Shown here one piece after another: positions 41,681 to 50,589 of a DNA stretch of 64,000 nt. Origin of the DNA: Streptomyces sp. APSN-46.1 (GTDB lineage Bacteria > Actinomycetota > Actinomycetes > Streptomycetales > Streptomycetaceae). The notes under the pieces were generated by a model. It was not told the DNA's origin. It saw nothing but the letters and a program-made list of their open reading frames with translations, and ran no database searches. A program made the translations under genes and the position numbers. The DNA lies in assembly GCF_022815725.1 (NCBI RefSeq), contig NZ_JALGRF010000001.1, positions 806,001 through 870,000 of the forward strand, in the 5' to 3' direction. Every line of letters starts with the position of its first letter. Positions within the stretch are counted from its first letter, which is position 1.

Positions 41681-41721
41681 GCGGCCGGACACGCCACCGT
41701 GTGGGCGGCGTGCCCGGCCGC
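41681..41721. terminator. Bidirectional hairpin between dioxygenase and phospholipase D genes
   Basis: GCGGCCGGACACGCC (41681-41695) and GGCGTGCCCGGCCGC (41707-41721) pair with one mismatch across an 11-base loop, between the two convergent stops. Confidence 0.65.
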
Positions 41722-41771
41722 AGTCGCGCCGGGGCAACGGGTCGGACGGGTCAGGCCGGGCCGGAGACGGA

Positions 41772-43391
41772 TCAGGCCGGGCAGGTGCCGCGTTCGTAGT
41801 CGACCGTGGCGGTGGCCCGGGAGTACTGCCACTGGGGGGCGATCAGCTGCGCGGTGAGCTGCCGGGCCGCGGCCGGGCTCTCGACCACGTAGCCGAAGTC
41901 CTGGAGCCAGGCGGGGTAGAGGTTCTTCGAACCGATGTAGAAGGCCGAATCGTCCACGGAGATCAGCTTGTGGTGCTGCGCGTACGGGTGGCCGTCCGCC
42001 CACTTCGGGGCGGCCGAGCTGCGGAAGGTGGCCAGCTGGAGGGTCGAGCACATCGCGGTACGGGCGGAGCGCCGGTCTCCGGTCACCAGGGCCAGGCGGT
42101 CGCGGAGCGTGTCGCTGATCTCGGAGAGGGACTTGATCTGCGAGTAGCCTCCGCTGCCCACGGCGCCCCGGTTCTCGGGGTCGCTGACGACGATGCGGAC
42201 CTTCACTCCGGCGGCCATCTTGGCGGCGAGGGCGTCGTAGACGCGGATGTCGTAGCGGGGCAGCGGCGGGCAGGTCGCGTTGAGGTCCTGCTGGGAGATC
42301 TCTATGTGCTTGTCGGCGCTGGAGATCAGGGACCGGAGGGCGGTCTCCTCCGGGTTGACCGTGTCGTAGTCGCGGTCGGCGTTGGTGTTGTCGTGGAGGC
42401 CGACGACGCACTTGGTGTCGGGCGCGGAGGGCAGCACGGGCTTGAAGACGGAGGCGGGGTCGTTGCGCATGATGCCGACGCCGAGGCCGCCGACGGCGAT
42501 CACCGGGACGTCACCCGCGGGCGCCGTCGTCGTCGCCGTGTCCTTCGGCAGTGACGGCAGCGACGGCATGCAGGCCGCCCCGTTGGACGAGGCGAACCAG
42601 ACGCTGGCGATGTTGCTCTTGTTCTGGCAGGTCCAGGACCACAGTTCGTCCAGGTAGCGGCCCGCGGAGGCGGCCGCCGGTCCCTTCAGCGCGAGGTCGA
42701 CGTCGGCCACCGGGTGGGTGGTCTCCAGGTAGTCGTCCTTCCAGCTGTTGATGCCCCCGGTGACCACCGACTGGCCGTCGACCACGAGGATCTTGGAGTG
42801 GTTCCAGGAGAACGCGGTCTTGGACGTCGTCATCGAGGCGACGTTGAGGTCGATGTTCCGCGCGTCCGCGCCGAGCTTGGCGACGAGTTCGTCCCGGTAC
42901 TTCGACGGCACCACGTTGAAGTGGTAGAGCGGCGCGGCGCCGACCAGGACGCGCACCTTGAGCTTGTTGCCGCCCGCTGCGGAGGCCTTCAGGCCGGAGA
43001 CGATGGCGTCCTGGAACGCACCGTTGGGGAACGGCGCGAGGGTCGATATGTCGACGGTGCGGGTCGCGTGCGAGATGTTCTCGGTGACCTTCGAGAGCAG
43101 GCGCTCGCTGCCCGGTCGCGCGGCGCAGGTGGCGTCACCCCAGCAGCCGGGGGTCTGCAGCAGCCAGTCGCCTCCCCCGGGGGCCGAGGCGTCCAGGGCG
43201 TTGCCGGCGGTGCGCTCCCATACCCGGCCTTCGAGGCCGGGGGAAACCTGGCGCAGTGACCGCTCCACGGCGTCGAGGTGCGGTGTCGGTTCCGCGAGGG
43301 CCGGCGTGGCGGAGAAGAGGGCGACGAGCACGCCCGCGGCCGCGGCGCGGGCGGTGAGACCGGAGGGGCGAAGTAGTGAGTGGCGGAGCAA
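41772..43391 (-). CDS. Secreted phospholipase D (Streptomyces type)
   Basis: 539 residues from TTG 43391, supported by AAGGAAG five bases upstream. Signal peptide to about residue 33 (TPALA). Two HKD motifs: His198-Lys200-Asp205 in HSKILVVDG followed by GGINSW, and His473-Lys475-Asp480 in HHKLISVDD followed by IGSKNLYP. Length and both motifs match the well-studied extracellular Streptomyces enzymes that hydrolyse and transphosphatidylate phosphatidylcholine. A PHO-box-like direct repeat and a -10 hexamer lie upstream, so phosphate starvation may induce it. Confidence 0.95.
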   Translation of the reverse strand: MLRHSLLRPSGLTARAAAAGVLVALFSATPALAEPTPHLDAVERSLRQVSPGLEGRVWERTAGNALDASAPGGGDWLLQTPGCWGDATCAARPGSERLLSKVTENISHATRTVDISTLAPFPNGAFQDAIVSGLKASAAGGNKLKVRVLVGAAPLYHFNVVPSKYRDELVAKLGADARNIDLNVASMTTSKTAFSWNHSKILVVDGQSVVTGGINSWKDDYLETTHPVADVDLALKGPAAASAGRYLDELWSWTCQNKSNIASVWFASSNGAACMPSLPSLPKDTATTTAPAGDVPVIAVGGLGVGIMRNDPASVFKPVLPSAPDTKCVVGLHDNTNADRDYDTVNPEETALRSLISSADKHIEISQQDLNATCPPLPRYDIRVYDALAAKMAAGVKVRIVVSDPENRGAVGSGGYSQIKSLSEISDTLRDRLALVTGDRRSARTAMCSTLQLATFRSSAAPKWADGHPYAQHHKLISVDDSAFYIGSKNLYPAWLQDFGYVVESPAAARQLTAQLIAPQWQYSRATATVDYERGTCPA

Positions 43392-43476
43392 TGTGGCTTC
43401 CTTGCACGAGGGGTTGCCGTCGCCGCGCCGCCCGGCGACACGACCGGACGGGGCGAGGGTCAAGATCAACTCGCGG

Positions 43477-43504
43477 AAGATAGCAGCATGAACAAAAGGT
43501 GAAG
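43477..43504 (-). promoter_or_regulatory. Candidate PHO box and -10 for phospholipase D
   Basis: On the minus strand two adjacent 11-base units, CTTCACCTTTT (43504-43494) and GTTCATGCTGC (43493-43483), resemble the GTTCACC direct repeats bound by PhoP in Streptomyces. TATCTT (43482-43477) directly after them is a plausible -10. The region is locally A/T-rich. Confidence 0.4.
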
Positions 43505-43583
43505 AAATTGTGGATACCGAATCCAGCCACCCCGCCGGTTCCACATGGCACGCTGTTCCTACGCGCCGTTCCTACACGCCGCC

Positions 43584-43853
43584 CTACGCGCCCTCCCCGA
43601 GTACGCGCTCGACCAGTTGGCTCTGGGCGTCGCTCAGGCCCGGCTCGGAGAATTCGACGGTGCGGTCGTCGTCCACCGTGACGGTGTACTGGTAGCCGTC
43701 GGGCACACCGGCTGCCGGACCGGGCGGGGTGTCGGCCAGGACCTCGCGGGCGAGGCGTTCCAGCTCGGCCGCGTCGGGCCGGCCGGATGTCTCCAGCTCG
43801 GCCCGACGCGTCATGCCGAGCAGACCGCCGCTTCTGATCACCCGGATGCGCAC
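43584..43853 (-). CDS. Emfourin-like inhibitor of the adjacent M4 metalloprotease
   Basis: 89 residues from GTG 43853. The order MRIRVIRSGGLLGMTRRAELETSGRPDAAELERLAREVL, then YQYTVTVDDDRTVEFSEPGLSDAQSQLVERVL, matches the emfourin family: a small two-layer protein with beta-strands and two helices that inhibits protealysin-like metalloproteases. In Serratia the inhibitor gene follows the protealysin gene; here it starts 36 bases after the M4 stop on the same strand. It has no signal peptide, so it would hold the enzyme inactive in the cytoplasm. Confidence 0.85.
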   Translation of the reverse strand: MRIRVIRSGGLLGMTRRAELETSGRPDAAELERLAREVLADTPPGPAAGVPDGYQYTVTVDDDRTVEFSEPGLSDAQSQLVERVLGEGA

Positions 43854-43889
43854 GGCGCCGACGGGATCAGACGGAGGGGCGAGGTCTGC

Positions 43890-44981
43890 TCACCCATTGG
43901 CGCTCACGCCCACGTGCGCCCACGCCTTCAGGACCGCCTCGTGCTCCGTCCCCCTGCCGTACCGGCTCGCCGTGGCGGCGACCGTCGCCCGGGCGAACTC
44001 GTTGAAGGTCGCGTTCGGGGACAGCTCTCCGGAGGTGAGCGTGTCGTACCAGATCTGCCCGGCCCGCTCCCAGGCGAAGCCGCCGATGGCGCTCGCGATC
44101 AGGTAGAAGGCGTGGTTGGGGATGCCGGAGTTGGTGTGGACGCCCCCGTGGTCGCCCGGGTCGTCCACATAGCCGGCCATGTTGTCCGGCTGCGGGTCCT
44201 GGCCGCCGAGGAGGGGGTCGTTGAAGGCCGTGCCCGGGGCCTTCATCGAGCGCAGGGCCTGGCCGTGGATCGCCGGGGTGAAGATGCCGGCACCGATCAG
44301 CCAGTCGGCTTCCTCGGCGGTCTGGCGTCGGGAGTACTGCTTGACCAGGGACCCGAAGACATCGGAGACCGACTCGTTGAGGGCGCCGGACTGGTCCTGG
44401 TAGACCAGGCCCGCCGTGTACTCGGTGACACCGTGGGTGAGCTCGTGGCCGATGATGTCGTGCGAGACGGTGAAGTCGTTGAAGACGCGACCGTCGCCGT
44501 CTCCGAAGACCATGCGTTCGCCGTCCCAGAACGCGTTGTTGTAGTTGCGGCGGTAGTGGACCGTGGCGTCCAGCGGCAGGTTGGCGTCGTCGATCGAGTG
44601 GCGGCCGTAGGCCTCCTTGAAGAAGTCGAACGTGAGGCCGAGGCTGTCGTAGGCCCGGTTGACGGTGCCGTCGGCCAGCGGGTCGGCACCCTCCCGCCTG
44701 ACCACCCCGCCGGGCAGCGCGAGGCTGTGCCGGGTGTCGCAGATCGTCCGGTCGAGGATGAACTCCACGGCCGGCACCGGAGGGGCCAGGCTGGGTACTT
44801 CCGTCCGGCGCTCGCGGAACGCGGCGTCGACTTCGAGGGTACGCTCGGCGGCTTGGCGGACCTGCGGATCGTCCGCCTCGGCGAGCTTTTCGAGGATGTA
44901 CGGCGGCAGGATGCCGCAGAGGGAGCGACCGGGGGCGGGCGCCGGGTGTCCCCCGCCGTCAGTGATGTGGGTCGTGGGCAT
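43890..44981 (-). CDS. Protealysin-like M4 metalloprotease
   Basis: 363 residues from ATG 44981. No signal peptide. The short propeptide contains CGILPPYILEKLAE with the PPYxL motif that blocks the active site in protealysin. The M4 catalytic domain has HELTH (His179, Glu180, His183), third ligand Glu203 in GALNESVSDVFG, VHTNSGIPNHAFYL with the catalytic His and an Asn-Ala-Thr-Phe-Asn-Glu segment at the end. Enzymes of this group are cytosolic or leave by non-classical routes. It forms a unit with the emfourin gene and is divergent from the injection-system operon. Confidence 0.93.
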   Translation of the reverse strand: MPTTHITDGGGHPAPAPGRSLCGILPPYILEKLAEADDPQVRQAAERTLEVDAAFRERRTEVPSLAPPVPAVEFILDRTICDTRHSLALPGGVVRREGADPLADGTVNRAYDSLGLTFDFFKEAYGRHSIDDANLPLDATVHYRRNYNNAFWDGERMVFGDGDGRVFNDFTVSHDIIGHELTHGVTEYTAGLVYQDQSGALNESVSDVFGSLVKQYSRRQTAEEADWLIGAGIFTPAIHGQALRSMKAPGTAFNDPLLGGQDPQPDNMAGYVDDPGDHGGVHTNSGIPNHAFYLIASAIGGFAWERAGQIWYDTLTSGELSPNATFNEFARATVAATASRYGRGTEHEAVLKAWAHVGVSANG

Positions 44982-45388
44982 ACGGGACAATGTGCCCAGA
45001 CGGCATCCAAAGGGCCACCCGGCGCTCGGGAAGCTCACTCGGGCGATCTGCCGCGCTGGGCCGATCAGCCGGGCGCACGCCCCGCGCGGCCGCGCCCGAC
45101 CGCGCGCCGCGTACCGGCCCCGCGGCGCGTACCAGCCCCGCGGCGTCCGCGTACGGGGACCGCCCCGCCTGAAATCGCGCTGCCGAAGTGGCTGTTCACG
45201 GCCGCCCCTTCGGCCCGGTGCGCCCAGCGGGTTGCTGCCCCGTCGGTGAACTCGTCGCCGCTGAGGACGGCTTGGGCTACGCGAGCGCGTGCCGCCCTTC
45301 GCGCCCCCGCGCGGTGTGGGCGGGGCCGATCCCCTGGCGGCACCGCGCCCCTTGGCGGCGCCCGCCGAGCGTGCCGCTTCCACCCGCA
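44982..45388. other. Long non-coding stretch between the M4 protease and the injection-system operon
   Basis: About 400 bases without a supportable gene. It contains imperfect direct repeats near 45106-45155 (units around GCGCGTACC-n-GCCCCGCGGC). Open frames here have Arg/Pro/Ala-rich shadow composition. The start signals for both divergent units are in this region. Confidence 0.5.
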
Positions 45389-45417
45389 TTGCAGGCCCCC
45401 ATGCGGCGACCTACGCT
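45389..45417 (+). promoter_or_regulatory. Candidate vegetative-type promoter of the injection-system operon
   Basis: TTGCAG (45389-45394) and TACGCT (45412-45417) are separated by 17 bases, the expected spacing of a HrdB-type promoter. It is 64 bases upstream of the first gene's GTG. Confidence 0.5.
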
Positions 45418-45481
45418 GAAGGCATCAGTCTTCCTCGGGCCCCGGAACAGACGGGGAACTCTCACTCCTGAGGAGTCTCGC

Positions 45482-47710
45482 GTGTCCGAACTCCTGACTC
45501 CGCCACGCCCTGTGATGGCGGAGTCCCCGCTGCTCGTGGCGCTTTCCCGCCTGGACGACCTGCTGGCACAGGCGGTGGACGCCATGGAGAGCAGGTGCGC
45601 CGCGGAAACGGCGGCCGATGCGTTCCCGGGCTTGCACGTGAGCGCCGCCCAGGCGCGGCAGCTGCTCGAACTGCCCCCGGGCCGCCCTCTCCTTGAGGCG
45701 CCACCGGCCCGGGAACCCCGGCCCGGATGGGACCACATCACCGCCGATCACGTCGGCTGGCGGTGGCTGCGGAACCGTTACACCCTGTCCGATCTCGAAC
45801 TCGACGTGGCGCTGATGGCACTGGCACCGGAGGCGGACCTCCGTTACGAACGGCTCTACGGCTATCTCCAGGACGACGTGAGCCGCAAACGCCCCCTGGT
45901 CGGACTGGCCTTGGACCTGCTCTCCGGCACCGCCGACGGGCAGCTCGCCGCCCGCGCCGTCTTCGCACCGGACGCGCCGCTGACCGCGCACCGCCTTCTG
46001 ACGCTCGTCCCCGACCCCCGGGCCGTCGAGCCGCCCCTGCTCGCGCACTTCATGGTGCTGGACGAGCAGATCACCGACGTGCTGCTCGGCCAGAGCGGAC
46101 TGGACCGCAGGCTCGCCGCCTGCTGCCGTCTGGAGGCCCCCTCGGCCCCGTCCTTCGCGCCCGACACGCCCGCGGAGGCCCTGCTGCGCATGACCGCGTG
46201 GTCCGACGGGCAGCGCCCGCTCCGCGTGTACGCCCAAGGGCACACCGGCTCCGCCAGGGGCCGCCTGGCCCACGGCCTGGCGGCCGGTCTGGGGGTCTCG
46301 CTCCTGACCCTGGACACCTCCCGACTGCCGGACGACCCCGACGCGGCGGCGGACGTACTGGCCCTCGCGTTCCGGGAAGCATCGCTGCGGGGCGCGCTGC
46401 TCCGTATCGACGACATCGAGGGTTTCCGGCTCCAGCCGGACGACCATGACCATGACGTACGCGAACGGGCGCTCGGCGACCTGCTCGCCGAGCACGACGG
46501 CCCCGTCGTCGTCGAGGGAGCGCGGGAGTGGACGCCGCTGGACCGGCACGCGCTGGGGTTCCTCCCCGTTGCGGTCGCCCCGTGCGACTTCGCCGCACGA
46601 CGGGCGCTCTGGGAGCGGGAGCTGGCGGCCCGGGGCGTACGCGCGGCCCCCGCCGACCTGCGCGACGTGGCCGCCCGGTTCCGGCTCGGCCCGGACCGGA
46701 TCGCGGACGCGGCCCTGACCGCCGTCGGCGAGGCCGCCAGAAGAGCGGCCCCCACCGGCCCCACCGCCCCCACCGGCCCCACGGCCCCCACCGGCGCCAC
46801 AGCCCCCGCCAGCCCCACCGGCCCCCCGGCCCCCGCACCGACCCGGGCCGAGCTGTTCGCCTCGGCGCGCGCCCAGAGCGGCCACCGGCTGACGACCCTG
46901 GCGCACCGCGTCGAGACCGTCTACGGCTGGGACGACATCGTCCTGCCCCCCGACTGCTCGGCCCAGCTCACCGAACTCTGCGAACGCGTGGCCCACTGCC
47001 GCCAGGTCATGGACGAGTGGGGCTTCGAGCACACGCTCTCCCGCGGCAAAGGCGTCAGCGCCCTCTTCACCGGCCCCCCGGGCACCGGCAAGACCATGGC
47101 GGCCGAGGTCATCGCCCGCGAGCTGGGGCTCGACCTCGTCAAGATCGACCTGTCCACCGTGGTCAGCAAATACATCGGTGAGACGGAGAAGAACCTGGAA
47201 CGCGTCTTCACCGCCGCGACCGACACCGATGCGGTCCTGCTCTTCGACGAGGCCGACGCGCTGTTCGGGAAGCGCTCCGAGGTGCGGGAGGCGCACGACC
47301 GCTACGCGAACATCGAGATCGCCTACCTGCTCCAGCGCATGGAGCAGTACGAGGGCCTCGCCGTCCTGACCACCAACCTGCGCCGCAATCTCGACGAGGC
47401 CTTCACCCGGCGCCTGCAGTTCATCGTCGAGTTCCCCCTCCCCGGCGAGGCGGACCGCGAGCGGATCTGGCGGGTGTGCTTCCCGCCCGAGGCGCCGCGC
47501 GCTCCCGCCCTCGACTTCGGCCGACTGGCACGGGACTTCCAGCTGACCGGCGGAAGCATCCGCAACATCGTGCTGCACGCCGCGTTCCTGGCGGCCTCCG
47601 ACGGCACCGCGATCGGCATGCCGCATCTGCTACGGGCGACCCGGCGCGAGTTCCAGAAGCTGGATCAGGTCATGCCCGGAGCGGGACCGGACGGTGGCGG
47701 GGAGGGCTGA
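45482..47710 (+). CDS. eCIS AAA+ ATPase (Afp15-like)
   Basis: 742 residues from GTG 45482 with GAGGAG seven bases upstream. The first half (about 80-420) includes a degenerate AAA module with an eroded P-loop (GHTGSARG, 253-260) and RIDDIEG. A Pro/Thr/Ala linker (423-455, TGPTAP repeats) leads to an active AAA+ domain with Walker A GPPGTGKT (531-538), Walker B LLFDEAD (586-592), Arg fingers in FTRRLQF and a sensor-2 GGSIRNIV. Such ATPases are in nearly all extracellular contractile injection systems and are needed for assembly. It is the first gene of the operon. Confidence 0.93.
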   Translation: MSELLTPPRPVMAESPLLVALSRLDDLLAQAVDAMESRCAAETAADAFPGLHVSAAQARQLLELPPGRPLLEAPPAREPRPGWDHITADHVGWRWLRNRYTLSDLELDVALMALAPEADLRYERLYGYLQDDVSRKRPLVGLALDLLSGTADGQLAARAVFAPDAPLTAHRLLTLVPDPRAVEPPLLAHFMVLDEQITDVLLGQSGLDRRLAACCRLEAPSAPSFAPDTPAEALLRMTAWSDGQRPLRVYAQGHTGSARGRLAHGLAAGLGVSLLTLDTSRLPDDPDAAADVLALAFREASLRGALLRIDDIEGFRLQPDDHDHDVRERALGDLLAEHDGPVVVEGAREWTPLDRHALGFLPVAVAPCDFAARRALWERELAARGVRAAPADLRDVAARFRLGPDRIADAALTAVGEAARRAAPTGPTAPTGPTAPTGATAPASPTGPPAPAPTRAELFASARAQSGHRLTTLAHRVETVYGWDDIVLPPDCSAQLTELCERVAHCRQVMDEWGFEHTLSRGKGVSALFTGPPGTGKTMAAEVIARELGLDLVKIDLSTVVSKYIGETEKNLERVFTAATDTDAVLLFDEADALFGKRSEVREAHDRYANIEIAYLLQRMEQYEGLAVLTTNLRRNLDEAFTRRLQFIVEFPLPGEADRERIWRVCFPPEAPRAPALDFGRLARDFQLTGGSIRNIVLHAAFLAASDGTAIGMPHLLRATRREFQKLDQVMPGAGPDGGGEG

Positions 47711-47713
47711 ACC

Positions 47714-48556
47714 GTGTTCCAGGACCTCGACGCGACCCTCAAGGCCATGCTGGGCGACAGCGGGGCGCCCGAGGAGCTCCGCGCGGCCGACGTCAGCTTC
47801 GTCACGCCCGACAAGGACTTCAAGCCCGCCCAGGACACGGTGAACCTGTTCCTCCACGACGTCCAGGAGAACAAGACGCTCAGGAACCAGGCGCCCCTCG
47901 TCGAGCAGGTGGAGGTGGAGGGCGCTGGTTTCCTGAGCCGCCGCCCGCCGATGCGGGTGGACTGCACGTACCTGGCCACCGCCTGGTCGCACAAGACCGG
48001 TGGGATCAGGACCGAGGAGGAACACCGGCTGCTGGGGCAGCTGCTCCTGTGGCTCAGCCGCTTCCCCGTGATCGACGAGCGCTTCCTCCGGGGCGGTGTG
48101 GCGCGGCCGCCCCAGCTGTACCCGCTCCCGGCCTCCGTCGGCCAGCCGAAGGACAGCGCCGGCATGGGCCAGTTCTGGACGGCGCTGGGGGTGGCGCCCC
48201 GGCCGGCGCTGTCGCTCACCGTGACCCTGGGCCTCGCTTCCCCCGAGCAGCCGGAACAACTCCCGCCGGTACGGGACGTCCGGCTGGAGCAGGCCTCCCT
48301 CGGCCTCCCCGCGCTCCAGGGCCGGGTGCTGCACGTGCGGGACGGCGAGGCGCTGCCGGTGGCCGGGGCCCGGGTGACGGTGACCGAGGCGGGACGGGAG
48401 GCGGTGGCGGGCCGTTCGGGCGACTTCTCCTTCGGGAACCTGGACTTCGGCGTGTACACGCTGCTCGTCCGGGTGCCGGGCCGGCCCGACGTGCAGACGC
48501 GCGTGACGTACCTGTCCGACCGCCAGGTCCACAACGTCATCCTTCCGCAACCCTGA
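47714..48556 (+). CDS. DUF4255 cap/terminator protein (Afp16-like) with carboxypeptidase-regulatory-like domain
   Basis: 280 residues from GTG 47714, three bases after the ATPase stop. DUF4255 (about 1-185) is shown by MFQDLDATLKAMLG, VNLFLHDVQENKTLRN, DCTYLATAWS and EEHRLLGQLLLWLSRFP. Members cap the distal end of the sheath-tube and fix its length (Afp16, Pvc16). The C-terminal 80 residues (LQGRVLHVRDGEALPVAGARVTVTEAG, FGVYTLLVRVPG) form a transthyretin-like beta domain as in carboxypeptidase regulatory modules. The added domain may contact the membrane side or a partner. Confidence 0.9.
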   Translation: MFQDLDATLKAMLGDSGAPEELRAADVSFVTPDKDFKPAQDTVNLFLHDVQENKTLRNQAPLVEQVEVEGAGFLSRRPPMRVDCTYLATAWSHKTGGIRTEEEHRLLGQLLLWLSRFPVIDERFLRGGVARPPQLYPLPASVGQPKDSAGMGQFWTALGVAPRPALSLTVTLGLASPEQPEQLPPVRDVRLEQASLGLPALQGRVLHVRDGEALPVAGARVTVTEAGREAVAGRSGDFSFGNLDFGVYTLLVRVPGRPDVQTRVTYLSDRQVHNVILPQP

Positions 48557-48590
48557 CGCAACGCTTCACGGACGAGGCCAGGAGGCTTCG

Positions 48591-49736
48591 ATGACCAGCT
48601 TCGAGACCCGGGCACCGGGTGTGTACCTCCAGGAAATCGAGACCGCCGGGCCGATCGCGGGAGCGGGTACCAGTACGGCGGCGCTGATCGGCCCGGTCGC
48701 GCGCGAGGGTTCGGACGTGGTCCCGGGCAAGCCGGTCCTCGTGACGAACTGGACCCAGTACGTGAAGGAGTTCGGCGGGTTCAGGAAGCCGCTGAGCCTC
48801 CCCTACGCCGCCCGCGGCTTCTTCGAGAACGGCGGAACCCTGGCCTACATCGTGCCGATCGCCGACATGTCGGGGCTGGAACCCGCGTTGGACGCGCTCA
48901 CTCACACCCTCGACGTCAGCCTCGTCTGCCTGCCCGGGCAGACGGAGTTCGCGCACCAGGTGAAGGTGATCAACCACTGTGAGGCCATGGGTGACCGTTT
49001 CGCGGTCCTGGACGGGGCCCGCAACACGGATGACGCCTCGGACACGGGACCGCTGCGCACCCAGCGCGACGGCCTGATGACCGAGCGGGGGTTCGGTGCC
49101 CTGTACTGGCCGTGGATCTCCATCGACGACCCCGGCGCACCGGCGGACAGCCCGGAGCGGATACACGTCGCCCCATCGGGTCACATCGCGGGCGTGATGG
49201 CCCGCAGCGACGATCAGCGCGGCGTGCACAAGGCACCCGCCAATGAGGTCGTACGGGGAGCCCTCGACCTGGAGCACCACCTCAACGACGCCGAACAGGG
49301 CGCGCTGAACACCCTCAACATCAACGCGCTGCGGACCTTCCCGGGCGGCCCGCCGCTGGTGTGGGGTGCCCGCGCGCTGTCGAGCAAGACGGCCTGGCGG
49401 TACGTCAACGTGCGCCGGCTCGTGGCGTACATCTCGGACTCCCTGCTGCGAGGCCTGCGCTGGGCCGTGTTCGAGCCGAACAACACGGCCCTGTGGAAGG
49501 CCCTCGAACGCACCGTCACCGAGTTCCTGACGCGTGTGTGGCAGTCCGGCGCACTGTTCGGGCGCACGGCCGAGGAGGCCTTCTACGTGAAGATCGACGA
49601 GGAACTCAACCCCTCCGCGGTAAGGGAACTGGGCCAGGTGTTCATCGAGATCGGCCTGGCGCCCACCCGGCCCGCGGAGCACATCGTCATCCAGCTGGGC
49701 CTGTGGTCCGGCGGCGGCCGCGTCAACGAAGCGTAG
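48591..49736 (+). CDS. Contractile sheath protein (Afp2-like)
   Basis: 381 residues from ATG 48591 with AGGAGG upstream. The N-terminus APGVYLQEIETAGPIAGAGTSTAALIGPVA is the signature of phage tail sheath proteins, and the C-terminal domain has FEPNNTALWKALERTVTEFLTRVWQSGALFGRTAEEAFYVKID with the strand used for sheath handshaking. VPIADMSG and GARALSSKTAWRYVNVRRLVAYI mark the subunit core. It is short, near the minimal form, without large surface domains. It is the only sheath gene in the operon. Confidence 0.96.
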   Translation: MTSFETRAPGVYLQEIETAGPIAGAGTSTAALIGPVAREGSDVVPGKPVLVTNWTQYVKEFGGFRKPLSLPYAARGFFENGGTLAYIVPIADMSGLEPALDALTHTLDVSLVCLPGQTEFAHQVKVINHCEAMGDRFAVLDGARNTDDASDTGPLRTQRDGLMTERGFGALYWPWISIDDPGAPADSPERIHVAPSGHIAGVMARSDDQRGVHKAPANEVVRGALDLEHHLNDAEQGALNTLNINALRTFPGGPPLVWGARALSSKTAWRYVNVRRLVAYISDSLLRGLRWAVFEPNNTALWKALERTVTEFLTRVWQSGALFGRTAEEAFYVKIDEELNPSAVRELGQVFIEIGLAPTRPAEHIVIQLGLWSGGGRVNEA

Positions 49737-49769
49737 TGAGCGCCGAGAGGGCAGAGAGAGGGACCGGAC

Positions 49770-50210
49770 ATGCCTCAGACAGGCCAGCGGGTCGATCCGT
49801 TCCGCAGCTTCAACTTCCTTGTGGAGCTGGACGGGATCGCCCAGGCCAGCTTCAGCGAATGCAGCGGCCTGGGGTCGACCACGGAGATCATCGAGAACCG
49901 GGAGGGCGGCGACAACACCACGGTGCGCAAGCTGCCCGGCAAGACGAGTTTTTCCGACATCACCCTGAAGTGGGGCATCACTCCTTCGCGGGAGCTGTGG
50001 GCCTGGCGCCAGCAGGTGGTGGACGGGAACGTCGTCAGGAAGAACGGCTCGATCGTCGTGTACGACCTGAGCAACCACAGCGAGGTGGCGCGCTGGAACT
50101 TCGTCAGTGCCTGGCCGGCCAAGTGGGAGGGCGCGTCGTTCAGCGCCAAGGGCACGGACGTGGCGGTCGACACGCTCGTCCTGGCCCACGAGGGCCTGAC
50201 GAGGGTGTGA
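49770..50210 (+). CDS. Inner tube protein (Afp1/5-like)
   Basis: 146 residues from ATG 49770. Tail-tube signature: DPFRSFNFLVELDGIAQASFSECSGLGSTTEIIENREGGDN, KLPGKTSFSDITLKWGIT, and WNFVSAWPAKWEGASFSAKGTDVAVDTLVLAHEGL. Subunits form hexameric rings that stack inside the sheath. Only one tube gene is visible, whereas many eCIS loci have two or three that differ at the baseplate end. Confidence 0.95.
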   Translation: MPQTGQRVDPFRSFNFLVELDGIAQASFSECSGLGSTTEIIENREGGDNTTVRKLPGKTSFSDITLKWGITPSRELWAWRQQVVDGNVVRKNGSIVVYDLSNHSEVARWNFVSAWPAKWEGASFSAKGTDVAVDTLVLAHEGLTRV

Positions 50211-50215
50211 CGGCG

Positions 50216-50578
50216 ATGCTGGTCACGGAAGTCGAGTTCGAGCTGCCGAAGGGGTACGTGGACGGCGCCGGGAACCTGCACCGCAACGGCGTGATGCGGC
50301 TGGCGACGGCCGCGGACGAGATCTACCCCCTGAAGGATCCGCGGGTGCAGGGCTGGCCCGCGTACCTGATCGTCGTCCTCCTGTCCCGCGTGGTGACCAA
50401 GCTGGGCGGGGTGCCGGAGGTCACGCCGGGGGTGATCGAGGGCCTGTACTCGCAGGACCTGGCGCACCTGCAGGACCTCTACAACCGGATCAACGGACTC
50501 GCCCCCACCACGGTCCTGATCACCTGCCCGCACTGCGGCCAGGAGCACGAGGCGGAGGTCCCCCGGCCGGGGGGATAA
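50216..50578 (+). CDS. T4-type baseplate/tail assembly protein
   Basis: 120 residues from ATG 50216, five bases after the tube stop. The sequence TEVEFELPKGYVDGAGNLHRNGVMRLATAADEI, DPRVQGWPAYLIVVLLSRVVTKLGG and EGLYSQDLAHLQDLYNRIN is characteristic of the T4_baseplate family found in phage-tail-like particles. The C-terminus adds a CPHCGQEH segment, half of a zinc-ribbon-like pattern. The family is thought to assist assembly of the tube or baseplate. Confidence 0.88.
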   Translation: MLVTEVEFELPKGYVDGAGNLHRNGVMRLATAADEIYPLKDPRVQGWPAYLIVVLLSRVVTKLGGVPEVTPGVIEGLYSQDLAHLQDLYNRINGLAPTTVLITCPHCGQEHEAEVPRPGG

Positions 50579-50589
50579 CGGGCTACCCC

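Noticed and set aside
44982..45481. Possible small genes in the 500-base gap before the injection system
   Set aside because: Frames are Arg/Ala/Pro-rich, lack ribosome sites and overlap direct repeats.
46745..46835. Tandem repeats in the ATPase gene as a mobile or CRISPR-like repeat
   Set aside because: They are codon-level repeats of a Thr-Gly-Pro-Thr-Ala-Pro linker inside the frame.
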